NCBI GenBank assembly: GCA_036340635.1
Contig: JAYYYF010000017.1
Location: 1 to 64,000, forward strand
From: GCA-002728855 sp036340635
GTDB taxonomy: Bacteria; Bacteroidota; Bacteroidia; Flavobacteriales; Flavobacteriaceae
Length of the DNA: 64,000 nt
Direction: 5' to 3'
Every line of letters starts with the position of its first letter. Within the stretch, counting starts at the first letter, position 1. The translations under genes were made by a program, and so were the position numbers. Under the pieces are notes generated by a model. That model had not been told where the DNA came from, ran no database searches, and saw nothing but the letters and a program-made list of their open reading frames with translations. Shown here one piece after another: positions 17,483 to 25,752 of this stretch.

Positions 17483-18119
17483 GCGGATTTGCCTTAATTT
17501 CAATTATTTCATTACGAACAGGGTGATTAAAACTCAATTCAGCAGAATGAAGACTAATGCTAGCATCAGGATTGGATCTTTTTGCACCATACTTTAAATC
17601 ACCGACAATTGGATATCCAATATTGCTCAGTTGAACTCTTATCTGATGATGTCTTCCTGTTTTTAAATCTATTTTTAAAAGCGTATAGTTATCGATCTTT
17701 TTAAATATCCTAAACTTTAGGATCGCTTTTTTTGTCTTTGAATTCTTCTTTTCAAAAACAAATGATTTATTTAACTTGGAATTTTTAGCAACCCAATTAG
17801 TTAATTTTCCAGATTTCATGGAAAAGGGATTTTTTACAATTGCCCAATACTTTTTTTTAATAGTTCTTTTTTTAAATTGCTCGTTAAGTCTTGATAAGGC
17901 TTTTGATGTTTTGGCATAGACCACTATGCCACTTGTAGGCCTATCAATACGATGGACTAAACCAAGAAAAACATTTCCCGGTTTTTTATATTTTTTTTTT
18001 AAATAAAATTTTATTTTCTCAAGAACTGTAATATCTCCAGTTGAATCACCCTGAACCAAATCTCCTGCTTCTTTGTTTATGATAATAATGTGGTTGTCTT
18101 CAAATAAAATATTTACCAA
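17442..18119 (-). CDS. RluA-family RNA pseudouridine synthase
   Basis: A 225-residue single-domain pseudouridine synthase without an S4 domain. The catalytic aspartate is Asp59 in the family motif HRIDRPTSG (56-64), and the C-terminal motif LKTGRHHQIRVQL is typical. The start is a TTG at 18119: it is preceded in frame by a stop at 18135-18137 with no ATG between, and MVNILFEDNHIIIINK aligns with the usual N-terminus of the family. The exact RNA target (rRNA or tRNA) cannot be told. It follows panB by 30 bp on the same strand and overlaps the 3' end of the plus-strand gene. Confidence 0.9.
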   Translation of the reverse strand: MVNILFEDNHIIIINKEAGDLVQGDSTGDITVLEKIKFYLKKKYKKPGNVFLGLVHRIDRPTSGIVVYAKTSKALSRLNEQFKKRTIKKKYWAIVKNPFSMKSGKLTNWVAKNSKLNKSFVFEKKNSKTKKAILKFRIFKKIDNYTLLKIDLKTGRHHQIRVQLSNIGYPIVGDLKYGAKRSNPDASISLHSAELSFNHPVRNEIIEIKANPPKKHLWNVFLYDS

Positions 18120-18149
18120 AATGAGTTTGCTAAATCAGTGAATTATATT

Positions 18150-18968
18150 CTAATATTGTTCTTTCTTATTTGGAAAAGTAGATCTTTTCACATCTCGAGT
18201 ATATAAATTAACGGCTTTGGTTATTTTATTATTTAAATCAAGGTAGCGTCTTAAAAACCGTGGGCTGAATTCTTTATTCATGCCTAGCATGTCATGCAGT
18301 ACTAAGACTTGACCATCTACATTAAGACCGGCGCCTATTCCTATAACTGGTATTTTAAGTATTGAAGCAATTTTTTCAGCTAATATTGCTGGAATTTTTT
18401 CTAATACAATAGCAAAACAACCTATATCCTCTAACAATTTTGCATCATCAATAAGCTTTTTCGCTTCAATATCTTCTTTGGCTCTAACTGAATAAGTTCC
18501 AAATTTGTAAATAGATTGAGGTGTTAGCCCTAAATGACCCATTACAGGAATACCTGCATGTAAAATTCTCTCAGTAGAATTTTTAATTTGTTTGCCACCC
18601 TCTAGTTTCACAGCATGTGCTCCAGATTCTTTCATGATTCTTATTGCAGACCTAAGTGCTTCTTTAGGATCAGACTGATATGTCCCAAACGGCAGATCTA
18701 CAACAACCAACGCACGCTCTACTCCACGAATGACTGATGAAGCATGATAAATCATTTGATCAAGAGTAATAGGAACTGTAGTTTCATGTCCAGCCATTAT
18801 ATTGGAAGCGGAATCTCCAACTAAAATGACATCAATTCCTGCTTTGTCAATTATATTAGCTAAGGTATAGTCATAAGATGTTAGCATAGCTATTTTTTCT
18901 CCATTTTTTTTCATCTCAGACAAAGTATTTGTAGTTATTCGGGTATAATTACTAAGAGATTTTGACAT
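18150..18968 (-). CDS. panB: 3-methyl-2-oxobutanoate hydroxymethyltransferase
   Basis: Transfers a hydroxymethyl group from methylene-THF to 2-oxoisovalerate, giving ketopantoate, the first step of pantothenate synthesis; the substrate comes from the ilv pathway encoded nearby. The 272-residue protein shows the metal and substrate segments MLTSYDYTLANIIDKAG, VGDSASNIMAGHETT and HAVKLEGG, and the C-terminal PVIGIGAGLNVDGQVLVLHD. Length is normal. panC and panD are not in the window. It is divergent from dnaK. Confidence 0.96.
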   Translation of the reverse strand: MSKSLSNYTRITTNTLSEMKKNGEKIAMLTSYDYTLANIIDKAGIDVILVGDSASNIMAGHETTVPITLDQMIYHASSVIRGVERALVVVDLPFGTYQSDPKEALRSAIRIMKESGAHAVKLEGGKQIKNSTERILHAGIPVMGHLGLTPQSIYKFGTYSVRAKEDIEAKKLIDDAKLLEDIGCFAIVLEKIPAILAEKIASILKIPVIGIGAGLNVDGQVLVLHDMLGMNKEFSPRFLRRYLDLNNKITKAVNLYTRDVKRSTFPNKKEQY

Positions 18969-19046
18969 ACTTTTTTTTATAAAAGTAAAGTGTTTTTTTA
19001 TGATTTATAATAAAACTATAAATTATTAGTGTATAGACATGTTAAT

Positions 19047-19061
19047 ATGACAACCTGTCAT
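19047..19061. promoter_or_regulatory. Inverted repeat ATGACA-ACC-TGTCAT upstream of dnaK
   Basis: Perfect 6-bp arms separated by three bases, 51 bases upstream of the dnaK ATG in the divergent panB-dnaK region. The classical CIRCE element is not present. Its size and location suit a repressor or activator site, but no known regulator can be named. Confidence 0.35.
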
Positions 19062-19111
19062 GAACAACTTAATGGCATAATGCTTGTAATTATTTGATTA
19101 AAAACAAAATT

Positions 19112-21037
19112 ATGAGCAAAATTATTGGAATTGATTTAGGTACAACAAATTCATGTGTTTCTGTAATGGAAGGAAAGGAGCCTGTTGTTATCCCTAATTC
19201 AGAAGGGAAAAGGACCACACCATCAGTAATAGCATTTGTTGAAGGGGGGGAGATAAAAGTTGGAGACCCTGCAAAAAGACAAGCTGTTACCAATCCAACT
19301 AAAACTGTTGCTTCTATAAAAAGATTTATGGGAAACAAGTTTTCTGAATCATCAAAGGAAGCCAAAAATGTTCCCTACAAAGTAATAAAAGGTGACAATG
19401 ACACTCCTAGAGTTGATATTGATGGTAGATTGTATACTCCACAAGAGTTATCTGCAATGGTACTTCAAAAGATGAAAAAAACAGCTGAAGACTATTTGGG
19501 CACTGATGTTACTTCTGCAGTCATAACTGTTCCAGCTTATTTCAATGATTCTCAGCGTCAGGCTACCAAAGAGGCAGGAGAGATTTCTGGCCTCAAAGTT
19601 GAAAGGATTATTAATGAACCTACCGCAGCTGCTTTAGCTTTTGGTTTAGACAAAGGCTCTACTGATCGTAAAATAGCAGTATATGATTTAGGTGGAGGTA
19701 CTTTTGATATTTCTATTTTAGAACTGGGAGATGGCGTTTTTGAAGTTTTATCTACTAATGGAGATACTCATCTTGGAGGTGATGATTTTGATCAAGTAAT
19801 TATTGATCATCTTGCTGATGAATTTAATAGTTCTGAACAGGTTGATCTAAGAAAAGATCCAATGGCGCTTCAACGACTTAAAGAAGCTGCTGAAAAGGCT
19901 AAGATTGAATTATCTTCATCAACTCAGACAGAAATTAACTTACCTTATATTTCAGCAACTTCTAGCGGGCCAAAACATTTAGTCAAAACTTTAACTCGTT
20001 CCAAATTTGAACAATTATCAGATAGTTTAGTTAAAAGATCAATGCAGCCAGTTGAAAAAGCTCTTGGTGATGCTGGATTATCAACAAAAGATATTAATGA
20101 GGTTATTTTAGTAGGTGGTTCAACACGAATACCAATTATTCAAAATGAAGTTGAAAAATTCTTTTCAAAAAAACCGTCAAAAGGAGTTAACCCTGATGAA
20201 GTAGTTGCTATTGGGGCAGCTATTCAAGGAGGGGTCCTTACAGGAGATGTTAAAGATGTTTTGCTTTTAGATGTAACTCCTCTTTCTCTAGGAATTGAGA
20301 CCATGGGGGCTGTAATGACAAAACTAATAGAAGCAAATACAACAATTCCTTCTAAAAAATCACAAATATTTTCTACTGCGGCTGATAACCAACCTTCGGT
20401 TGAAATTCATGTTTTACAAGGTGAAAGATCAATGGCTGCGGACAACAAAACTATTGGTAGATTCCATCTTGATGGAATTCCTCCGGCGCCAAGAGGGACT
20501 CCCCAAATTGAAGTGACTTTTGATATTGACGCTAATGGAATCATAAAGGTCAGCGCCCAAGATAAAGCAACTGGGAAACAACAAGATATTAGAATCGAAG
20601 CATCTTCAGGCTTAACAGAAGAAGAAATTGAAAAAATGAAAAAAGATGCAGAGGCTAATGCAGAATCAGACAAAAAAGTTAAAGAAGAAGTCGAAAAACT
20701 TAATAGTGCTGATCAAATGATTTTTCAAACTGAAAAACAACTTAAAGAATTTGGAGAAAAACTATCAGATGATAAGAAGAAGCCTATAGAAACTTCTTTA
20801 GAAAATTTAAAGAAGGCATATGAATTAAAAGATTCATCTAAGATTGATGCTGCTCTTGAGAAGATAAATGAGGCGTGGAAAAATGCTTCTGAAGAAATGT
20901 ACAAGGCTCAAGCTGATGCTTCTGCTAAACAAACTAAAAAAGAAGATGCAAAATCAACTAAAACAAAAAAAGGTGCTAAAAAGTCAAAAGGCGGAGGAGA
21001 TGATGTTCAAGACGTTGATTTTGAGGAAGTTAAGTAG
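19112..21037 (+). CDS. dnaK: Molecular chaperone DnaK (Hsp70)
   Basis: ATP-driven Hsp70 chaperone working with DnaJ and GrpE (neither is in the window). From the ATG at 19112 it has 641 residues. The ATPase domain shows IGIDLGTTNSCVSVMEG at the start, the ITVPAYFNDSQRQATKEAG segment, and VYDLGGGTFDISILE. The substrate-binding domain follows from about residue 390, with DVTPLSLGIET at its entry. The lid and the Lys/Ala-rich tail end in VDFEEVK, the acidic C-terminal motif of DnaK. An in-frame TTG at 19094 is upstream but MSKIIGIDLG is the family's normal N-terminus. Confidence 0.98.
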   Translation: MSKIIGIDLGTTNSCVSVMEGKEPVVIPNSEGKRTTPSVIAFVEGGEIKVGDPAKRQAVTNPTKTVASIKRFMGNKFSESSKEAKNVPYKVIKGDNDTPRVDIDGRLYTPQELSAMVLQKMKKTAEDYLGTDVTSAVITVPAYFNDSQRQATKEAGEISGLKVERIINEPTAAALAFGLDKGSTDRKIAVYDLGGGTFDISILELGDGVFEVLSTNGDTHLGGDDFDQVIIDHLADEFNSSEQVDLRKDPMALQRLKEAAEKAKIELSSSTQTEINLPYISATSSGPKHLVKTLTRSKFEQLSDSLVKRSMQPVEKALGDAGLSTKDINEVILVGGSTRIPIIQNEVEKFFSKKPSKGVNPDEVVAIGAAIQGGVLTGDVKDVLLLDVTPLSLGIETMGAVMTKLIEANTTIPSKKSQIFSTAADNQPSVEIHVLQGERSMAADNKTIGRFHLDGIPPAPRGTPQIEVTFDIDANGIIKVSAQDKATGKQQDIRIEASSGLTEEEIEKMKKDAEANAESDKKVKEEVEKLNSADQMIFQTEKQLKEFGEKLSDDKKKPIETSLENLKKAYELKDSSKIDAALEKINEAWKNASEEMYKAQADASAKQTKKEDAKSTKTKKGAKKSKGGGDDVQDVDFEEVK

Positions 21038-21083
21038 CAACTTATTTTATACCTATTAATACTTTAAATTATCAAATGGTTTA

Positions 21084-21503
21084 ATGGATAAACAGGCTGT
21101 TTTAAAAGTTTGCAATCAAATTGCTGATAAGGGTTTGCTTAAAACTCTTGGAATTGAATTTATTGATGTTGGAACTGATTTTCTTACAGCAAGTATGCCC
21201 GTTAATGAAAAGGTGTATCAACCCGACGGAATTTTACATGGAGGAGCGACTGTTGCACTAGCTGAGACGGTTGGTAGTGCAGCTGTTGCCGTTATAACAA
21301 AAAACCCTAACTTAATTATCCGAGGAATAGAGATCAATGCCAACCACCTTAAATCGGTTAAACATGGCAAAGTGATAGCAACAGCGAAACCAATTCACCT
21401 TGGAAAATCCATTCAACTATTGGAAATTAGAATAACTGACGAGAAAGATCAGTTAATTTCTGTAAGCAAGCTCACAACCTATACAAGAAAGAAAAAATTA
21501 TAA
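21084..21503 (+). CDS. Hotdog-fold acyl-CoA thioesterase, MenI/YdiI-like
   Basis: A 139-residue PaaI/YdiI-type hotdog thioesterase. The active-site helix reads GILHGGATVALAETVGS, with His52-Gly-Gly and the catalytic glutamate Glu61. Enzymes of this group include MenI, which releases 1,4-dihydroxy-2-naphthoate from its CoA ester in menaquinone synthesis. The next gene encodes a MenA-like prenyltransferase that would consume this product, so MenI function is favoured by context. Other aromatic acyl-CoA substrates (EntH, PaaI type) cannot be excluded. It lies 46 bp downstream of dnaK. Confidence 0.82.
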   Translation: MDKQAVLKVCNQIADKGLLKTLGIEFIDVGTDFLTASMPVNEKVYQPDGILHGGATVALAETVGSAAVAVITKNPNLIIRGIEINANHLKSVKHGKVIATAKPIHLGKSIQLLEIRITDEKDQLISVSKLTTYTRKKKL

Positions 21504-21535
21504 AAAAATACTTTTCTTAGATATAGAAAAACCCA

Positions 21536-21543
21536 TATATTTG
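21536..21543 (+). promoter_or_regulatory. -7 box for the PAS-prenyltransferase gene
   Basis: TATATTTG, a perfect TAnnTTTG match, 16 bases upstream of the ATG at 21560. The region 19 bases further up has TTTC rather than TTTG. It supports separate expression of the fusion gene and its start at 21560. Confidence 0.4.
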
Positions 21544-21559
21544 GCGAGTAAAATTCTAT

Positions 21560-22921
21560 ATGAAAAGTGTTATAATATGTGATATGGAAGGGGTGATTCA
21601 AGAGATGAATCAGGCAGCTCTTCAGTTATTCGGATACTCTAAAGAAGAGCTTGTTGGCAAAAAAAGAGTTTCTATTTTTTCTCCAGGTGAAATTGTTATC
21701 CAAAATGTTCTTGGATGGTTAAAAAAAGCAAATAAAGAAGGTAAGGCAATTGTTAAAACTAAGTTTTTAAAAAAAGATGGTTCGGAATTTAATGCAGAAA
21801 TAATTATAACTCCAAATTTTGCACATGGGAGGAAAAAAGGGCAAACTGGATATTGTGGAATAACTAAGCCTATTAATGATAAGGTAGATATTCCAATAAC
21901 TTATTTGACAAAATTTATTAAAGGAATAGCTATTACCCGTGGAGGCTTTACTTTAGCATCAATATTGCCAATGATAGTTGTTTCATGTTTTCTTGCTGCA
22001 ACAGGAAATTTAAATTTTTTAAACTCCATTTTTTCTATATTTGGAGTTGCCTGTCTTCATTTGTTTTCCAATCTTTATAATGATTATTACGATGTAAATT
22101 ATGGAACCGACGAGGCTAATTCAGAGTATTTTAATGTTGGAGATAAATCTTTTGTACTTCGCGGCGCACAGATATCGGGTGGGAGTAGAGCTGTTGAATT
22201 AGGTCTTACGACTTTAGATAGGACAAAAAAGTTAGCTAATATTATGTTGTTTTTGTCAATCATCTCTTTAGTAGTTGTCTCAGTTAATAGTTTTTTAGTT
22301 ACTGGAACTTTAAATAATTTAACTGGAATGATATTAGTAGCTGTAATTGCAACTTTTCTAGGTTATTTTTACACAGCAAAGCCACTTAGACTTGCAGGGA
22401 GAAAAGGTCTTGGAGAGCTTACAATATTTTTCGTTTTTGGACCTTTACTAACACTGGGTAGTGCCCTTGCAATGTCTGCTACTTCTTATAACTTTAGTTT
22501 AGATTCATTTACAGTTTTTCTTTTATTAGGTTGTCCTCTAGGCTTACTGACTACTAACATTTTATTTATTAATCAATTCCCAGATTACAACTCTGATAAA
22601 AAGACAGGCAAAGTTAATTTAGTTGTTCTTTTAGGTAAAAAGGCATCTAGATGGATCTACTTTTTTAATGTTGTACTAATTTTATCTTCAACCTATTTAG
22701 TCTCTAAATCATTTTTGAAAACTATAAATGGTTTTGATGAAAATATTTTCAATATAATTTTAGGTGTTTTAGCAGCTTATGGAGTTTATATTTCTATTGG
22801 ATTAATTAGATTTTATAATTCTAGAGATCTTATTAAGTATAATATTCAGACCATTTACTATCAAATCTTTTTCTGTTTTGCTTTAATATCCAGCTTAACA
22901 TTTTTTATTAACTCATTATAA
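21560..22921 (+). CDS. PAS domain fused to a MenA-like UbiA prenyltransferase
   Basis: A 453-residue two-part protein. Residues 1-105 look like one complete PAS/S-box domain (SVIICDMEGVIQEMNQAALQ, FGYSKEELVGK, FLKKDGSEFNAEI, GYCGITKP). It lacks the LOV cysteine motif. Residues about 125-450 form a UbiA-type membrane prenyltransferase with the two aspartate motifs: N174-D175-YY-D178 plus D184, and D342-YNS-D346. YTAKPLRL and GRKGLGELTIFFVFG resemble MenA, which prenylates 1,4-dihydroxy-2-naphthoate. Upstream is a MenI-like thioesterase. A sensor domain joined covalently to a quinone biosynthetic enzyme suggests redox or ligand control of menaquinone synthesis; this is inference. No frameshift or internal stop separates the halves. 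Confidence 0.85.
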   Translation: MKSVIICDMEGVIQEMNQAALQLFGYSKEELVGKKRVSIFSPGEIVIQNVLGWLKKANKEGKAIVKTKFLKKDGSEFNAEIIITPNFAHGRKKGQTGYCGITKPINDKVDIPITYLTKFIKGIAITRGGFTLASILPMIVVSCFLAATGNLNFLNSIFSIFGVACLHLFSNLYNDYYDVNYGTDEANSEYFNVGDKSFVLRGAQISGGSRAVELGLTTLDRTKKLANIMLFLSIISLVVVSVNSFLVTGTLNNLTGMILVAVIATFLGYFYTAKPLRLAGRKGLGELTIFFVFGPLLTLGSALAMSATSYNFSLDSFTVFLLLGCPLGLLTTNILFINQFPDYNSDKKTGKVNLVVLLGKKASRWIYFFNVVLILSSTYLVSKSFLKTINGFDENIFNIILGVLAAYGVYISIGLIRFYNSRDLIKYNIQTIYYQIFFCFALISSLTFFINSL

Positions 22922-22928
22922 TTTATTC

Positions 22929-23834
22929 ATGTTTCTTAGTCAAGTTAATTTAAGTAAGAAGGATTTTTTAAAATATATCCTCGGATCTTTTTTGATAATA
23001 ATATTTAATGTTTTAGGTCAAATTCCTTTAATGGGGTATTTGGTAAGCCAAAGTATTTTAGAAAAAGAATTTTCTGATCCTAATGAACTTCTCGCATTAA
23101 TTCCTTCTAATACAGGTCTTTTTTTAATGCTTCTTCCTTTTGCAATATCTCTTTTGGGCCTGTGGTTTATTTTGAAAAAGCTTCATCGTCAAGACATGAG
23201 AATTGTTGCGACTTCAAGAAGCAGGCTCGATTGGTCAAGAATTTTTTTCGCCTTTATTATTTGGGGATTTATTTCTTCCTCAATGATTTTAAGTGATTAT
23301 TTTATTTCACCAGAAAATTATGAGCTTAATTTTAAGTTTAAACCTTTTATTATTCTGGTTTGCATAGCCGTTATTATGATTCCCCTTCAAACTAGTTTTG
23401 AAGAATATCTTTTTAGAGGATATTTAATGCAAGGATTTGCGGGATTGTTTGGAAATCGATGGGCCCCACTATTTATGACCTCAATTATTTTTGGATCTTT
23501 ACATTTAGCTAATCCAGAGATTGATAAATTAGGATATAATCTTCTATGGTGGTATATGGGCACAGGTCTAGTTTTAGGAATTATGACCTTAATGGATGAA
23601 GGGATTGAACTAGCCTTAGGAGTTCATGCTGCAAACAATTTATTTGCTGCAATTCTTGTTACTGCTGATTGGACTGTCTTCCAAACAGAATCAATACTTA
23701 AATATACAGCTGAACCGTCACTTTCAAAAGAATTAATCCTATCATTTCTAATATTTTACCCTCTTTTGTTATTTGTTTTTTACAAAAGATATAATTGGAG
23801 CGATTGGAAATCAAAGTTATTTGGAAAACTTTAA
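22929..23834 (+). CDS. CPBP-family intramembrane metalloprotease
   Basis: A 301-residue polytopic membrane protein of the CPBP (CaaX protease/bacteriocin-processing, Abi) family. The three conserved motifs are visible: Glu158-Glu159 and Arg163 in FEEYLFRGYL, His192 in FGSLHLANPE, and His233 in GVHAANNLF. Hydrophobic segments occur near residues 14-36, 62-84, 103-123, 140-155 and the C-terminus. Members cleave substrates within the membrane; the natural target is unknown. It follows the PAS-prenyltransferase gene by 7 bp and is probably co-transcribed. It converges on the carboxyltransferase gene with a 1-bp gap. Confidence 0.88.
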   Translation: MFLSQVNLSKKDFLKYILGSFLIIIFNVLGQIPLMGYLVSQSILEKEFSDPNELLALIPSNTGLFLMLLPFAISLLGLWFILKKLHRQDMRIVATSRSRLDWSRIFFAFIIWGFISSSMILSDYFISPENYELNFKFKPFIILVCIAVIMIPLQTSFEEYLFRGYLMQGFAGLFGNRWAPLFMTSIIFGSLHLANPEIDKLGYNLLWWYMGTGLVLGIMTLMDEGIELALGVHAANNLFAAILVTADWTVFQTESILKYTAEPSLSKELILSFLIFYPLLLFVFYKRYNWSDWKSKLFGKL

Positions 23835-23835
23835 A

Positions 23836-25467
23836 TTAAACTTGTAAGACCCCCATATTAAATTTTTCATTTATTGGCGAGTGATTTGCCATTTCAATAC
23901 CCATACTAATCCATTTCCTTGTTTCAACGGGATCTATAATTGCATCAATCCATAATCTTGATGCTGCATATGTTGGCTTAGATTGGTAGTTATATTTTGC
24001 TCTTATCCTATCAAGTAATTCTTTTTCAGTTTTTGGACTAATCTTTTTGTTTATTTTTTTGAGTTTTGATTTTTCCATTTGTAAAATAACTTTTGCGGCC
24101 TGTTCACCTCCCATTACAGCTTGTTTTGTTCCGGGCCAAGAAATTATTAATCTTGGGTCATAAGCTTTCCCACACATGGCATAATTACCTGCGCCAAAAG
24201 AATTTCCAATTATTACAGTGAATTTTGGTACTACAGAATTTGAAACTGCGTTAACCATTTTTGCACCATCTTTTATAATACCTCCATGTTCAGCATTGCT
24301 TCCAACCATAAAACCTGTAACATCTTGAAGAAAAACTAGAGGAATTTTTCTTTGATTGCAATTTGCAATAAATCTAGTTGCTTTGTCAGCTGAATCACTA
24401 TAAATAACACCACCATATTGAATTTCACCTTTTTTATTTTTAACCATTTCCCTTTGATTATAAATAATTCCAACAGCCCATCCATCTATTCTGGCATATC
24501 CAGTGATAATTGTTTTACCATAATCAGCTTTGTATTGATCAAGTGAATTATTGTCAATTAACCTATTGACAATATCAAGACTATTGTATGGTTTGGTTTT
24601 ATCTCTTGGCAAGATTTCATAAATTTCGTCAATCGATTTACTTGGTTGATCTGGCTTTACTCTATTAAAAGAAGCATTTTCAGTCGGCCCTATTTTACTG
24701 ATAAGAGAACGAATTTTATTTAACGCATCCTTGTCGTCTAATGCTTTATAGTCAGTAATTCCACTGATTTCAGAGTGCGTAGTTGCTCCACCAAGTGTTT
24801 CATTATCAATTTCCTCACCAATGGCAGCCTTAACTAGATAACTGCCAGCTAAGAAAATACTTGCTGTTTTGTTAACTATAATTGCTTCATCTGACATTAT
24901 CGGAAGATAGGCGCCACCAGCAACACAGCTACCCATTACTGCAGCTATTTGAACAATTCCTTTACTACTCATTTTAGCATTGTTTCTAAAAATTCTACCA
25001 AAGTGATTTTTATCTGGAAAAATTTCATCTTGCATAGGTAGATAAACACCAGCACTATCTACAAGATAAATTATAGGTATATTATTTTCCATTGATATTT
25101 CTTGAGCTCTAAGATTTTTTTTCGCTGTGATTGGGAACCAAGAACCGGCTTTCACAGAAGAATCATTAGCAACTATGATACATAATTTACTAGAAACATA
25201 ACCTATAACTACTATTACACCTGCAGCAGGACATCCTCCAACATCTTCATACATCTCATATCCAGCAAAGGCTCCAATTTCAAGGCTCGGAGATTTTTTA
25301 TCAATTAAAAAATCAATCCTTTCACGGGCGGTCATCTTTCCTTTATCCTTTAACTTTAAATTGTTTTTACCATTTGATCCTCCTAGTTTTATTTTTGAAA
25401 GGATTTGATTAATTTCTGAAAGTAAAAGTTTGTTATGATCTTTATTTTTTTCAAATTCAAGATTCAT
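23836..25467 (-). CDS. Acyl-CoA carboxylase carboxyltransferase (beta) subunit, methylcrotonyl-CoA type likely
   Basis: A 543-residue biotin-dependent carboxyltransferase with two crotonase-fold halves. MTARERIDFLIDK, CPAAGVIVVIGYV, the oxyanion segment GSCVAGGAYLPIMSDEA, and the second-half QDVTGFMVGSNAEHGGIIKDGAKM and NSFGAGNYAMCGKAYDP are all present. The GGAYLPIMSDE and MCGKAYDPR signatures favour methylcrotonyl-CoA carboxylase (leucine degradation) over propionyl-CoA or geranyl-CoA carboxylase, but substrate specificity is not certain. The biotin carboxylase/biotin carrier alpha subunit is not adjacent, so the partner must be encoded elsewhere. Confidence 0.88.
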   Translation of the reverse strand: MNLEFEKNKDHNKLLLSEINQILSKIKLGGSNGKNNLKLKDKGKMTARERIDFLIDKKSPSLEIGAFAGYEMYEDVGGCPAAGVIVVIGYVSSKLCIIVANDSSVKAGSWFPITAKKNLRAQEISMENNIPIIYLVDSAGVYLPMQDEIFPDKNHFGRIFRNNAKMSSKGIVQIAAVMGSCVAGGAYLPIMSDEAIIVNKTASIFLAGSYLVKAAIGEEIDNETLGGATTHSEISGITDYKALDDKDALNKIRSLISKIGPTENASFNRVKPDQPSKSIDEIYEILPRDKTKPYNSLDIVNRLIDNNSLDQYKADYGKTIITGYARIDGWAVGIIYNQREMVKNKKGEIQYGGVIYSDSADKATRFIANCNQRKIPLVFLQDVTGFMVGSNAEHGGIIKDGAKMVNAVSNSVVPKFTVIIGNSFGAGNYAMCGKAYDPRLIISWPGTKQAVMGGEQAAKVILQMEKSKLKKINKKISPKTEKELLDRIRAKYNYQSKPTYAASRLWIDAIIDPVETRKWISMGIEMANHSPINEKFNMGVLQV

Positions 25468-25539
25468 TTATTTTTTTTACTAAAGTAAGAATGAATTATT
25501 ATAACTGATGATTATTTTTAATACAATAAAAAAAAATTA

Positions 25540-25547
25540 TACTTTTG
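25540..25547 (+). promoter_or_regulatory. -7 box for the small membrane protein at 25567
   Basis: TACTTTTG, a perfect TAnnTTTG match, 19 bases before the TTG start of the 59-codon gene. There is no clear upstream TTG at the usual spacing. It supports transcription of that short gene. Confidence 0.4.
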
Positions 25548-25566
25548 AGAAGATAAAGCTATAGGT

Positions 25567-25746
25567 TTGAAGCTAAACAAAAATAAAATTTTCGGCTACT
25601 CGTCTTTTATCCTTTTTTTGTTTGGAACAGCATTAATTTTGTTAGGACTTTTTAAATATCCAGATTATGCAATTGGATTCTCTGTTGCAGGAGTAGGTTT
25701 TTATGCTATCGCATGGGCTTTCAATGCTTTAAGAGGCAGGATATAG
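25567..25746 (+). CDS. Small two-helix membrane protein, CAL67264-like
   Basis: A 59-residue protein starting with TTG: basic MKLNKNKIFGY, a hydrophobic helix ending LILLGLFKYPD, a second helix GFSVAGVGFYAIAWAFNAL, then RGRI. The pattern (KYPD between helices, and AWAFNALRGR at the end) resembles from memory a small flavobacterial membrane protein family annotated CAL67264. There is a perfect -7 box 19 bases upstream. It lies between the divergent carboxyltransferase gene and the convergent fumC, whose stop is 6 bp away. Function unknown. Because no ATG is available and it is short, it would be missed by many gene finders. Confidence 0.75.
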   Translation: MKLNKNKIFGYSSFILFLFGTALILLGLFKYPDYAIGFSVAGVGFYAIAWAFNALRGRI

Positions 25747-25752
25747 ATTTTA

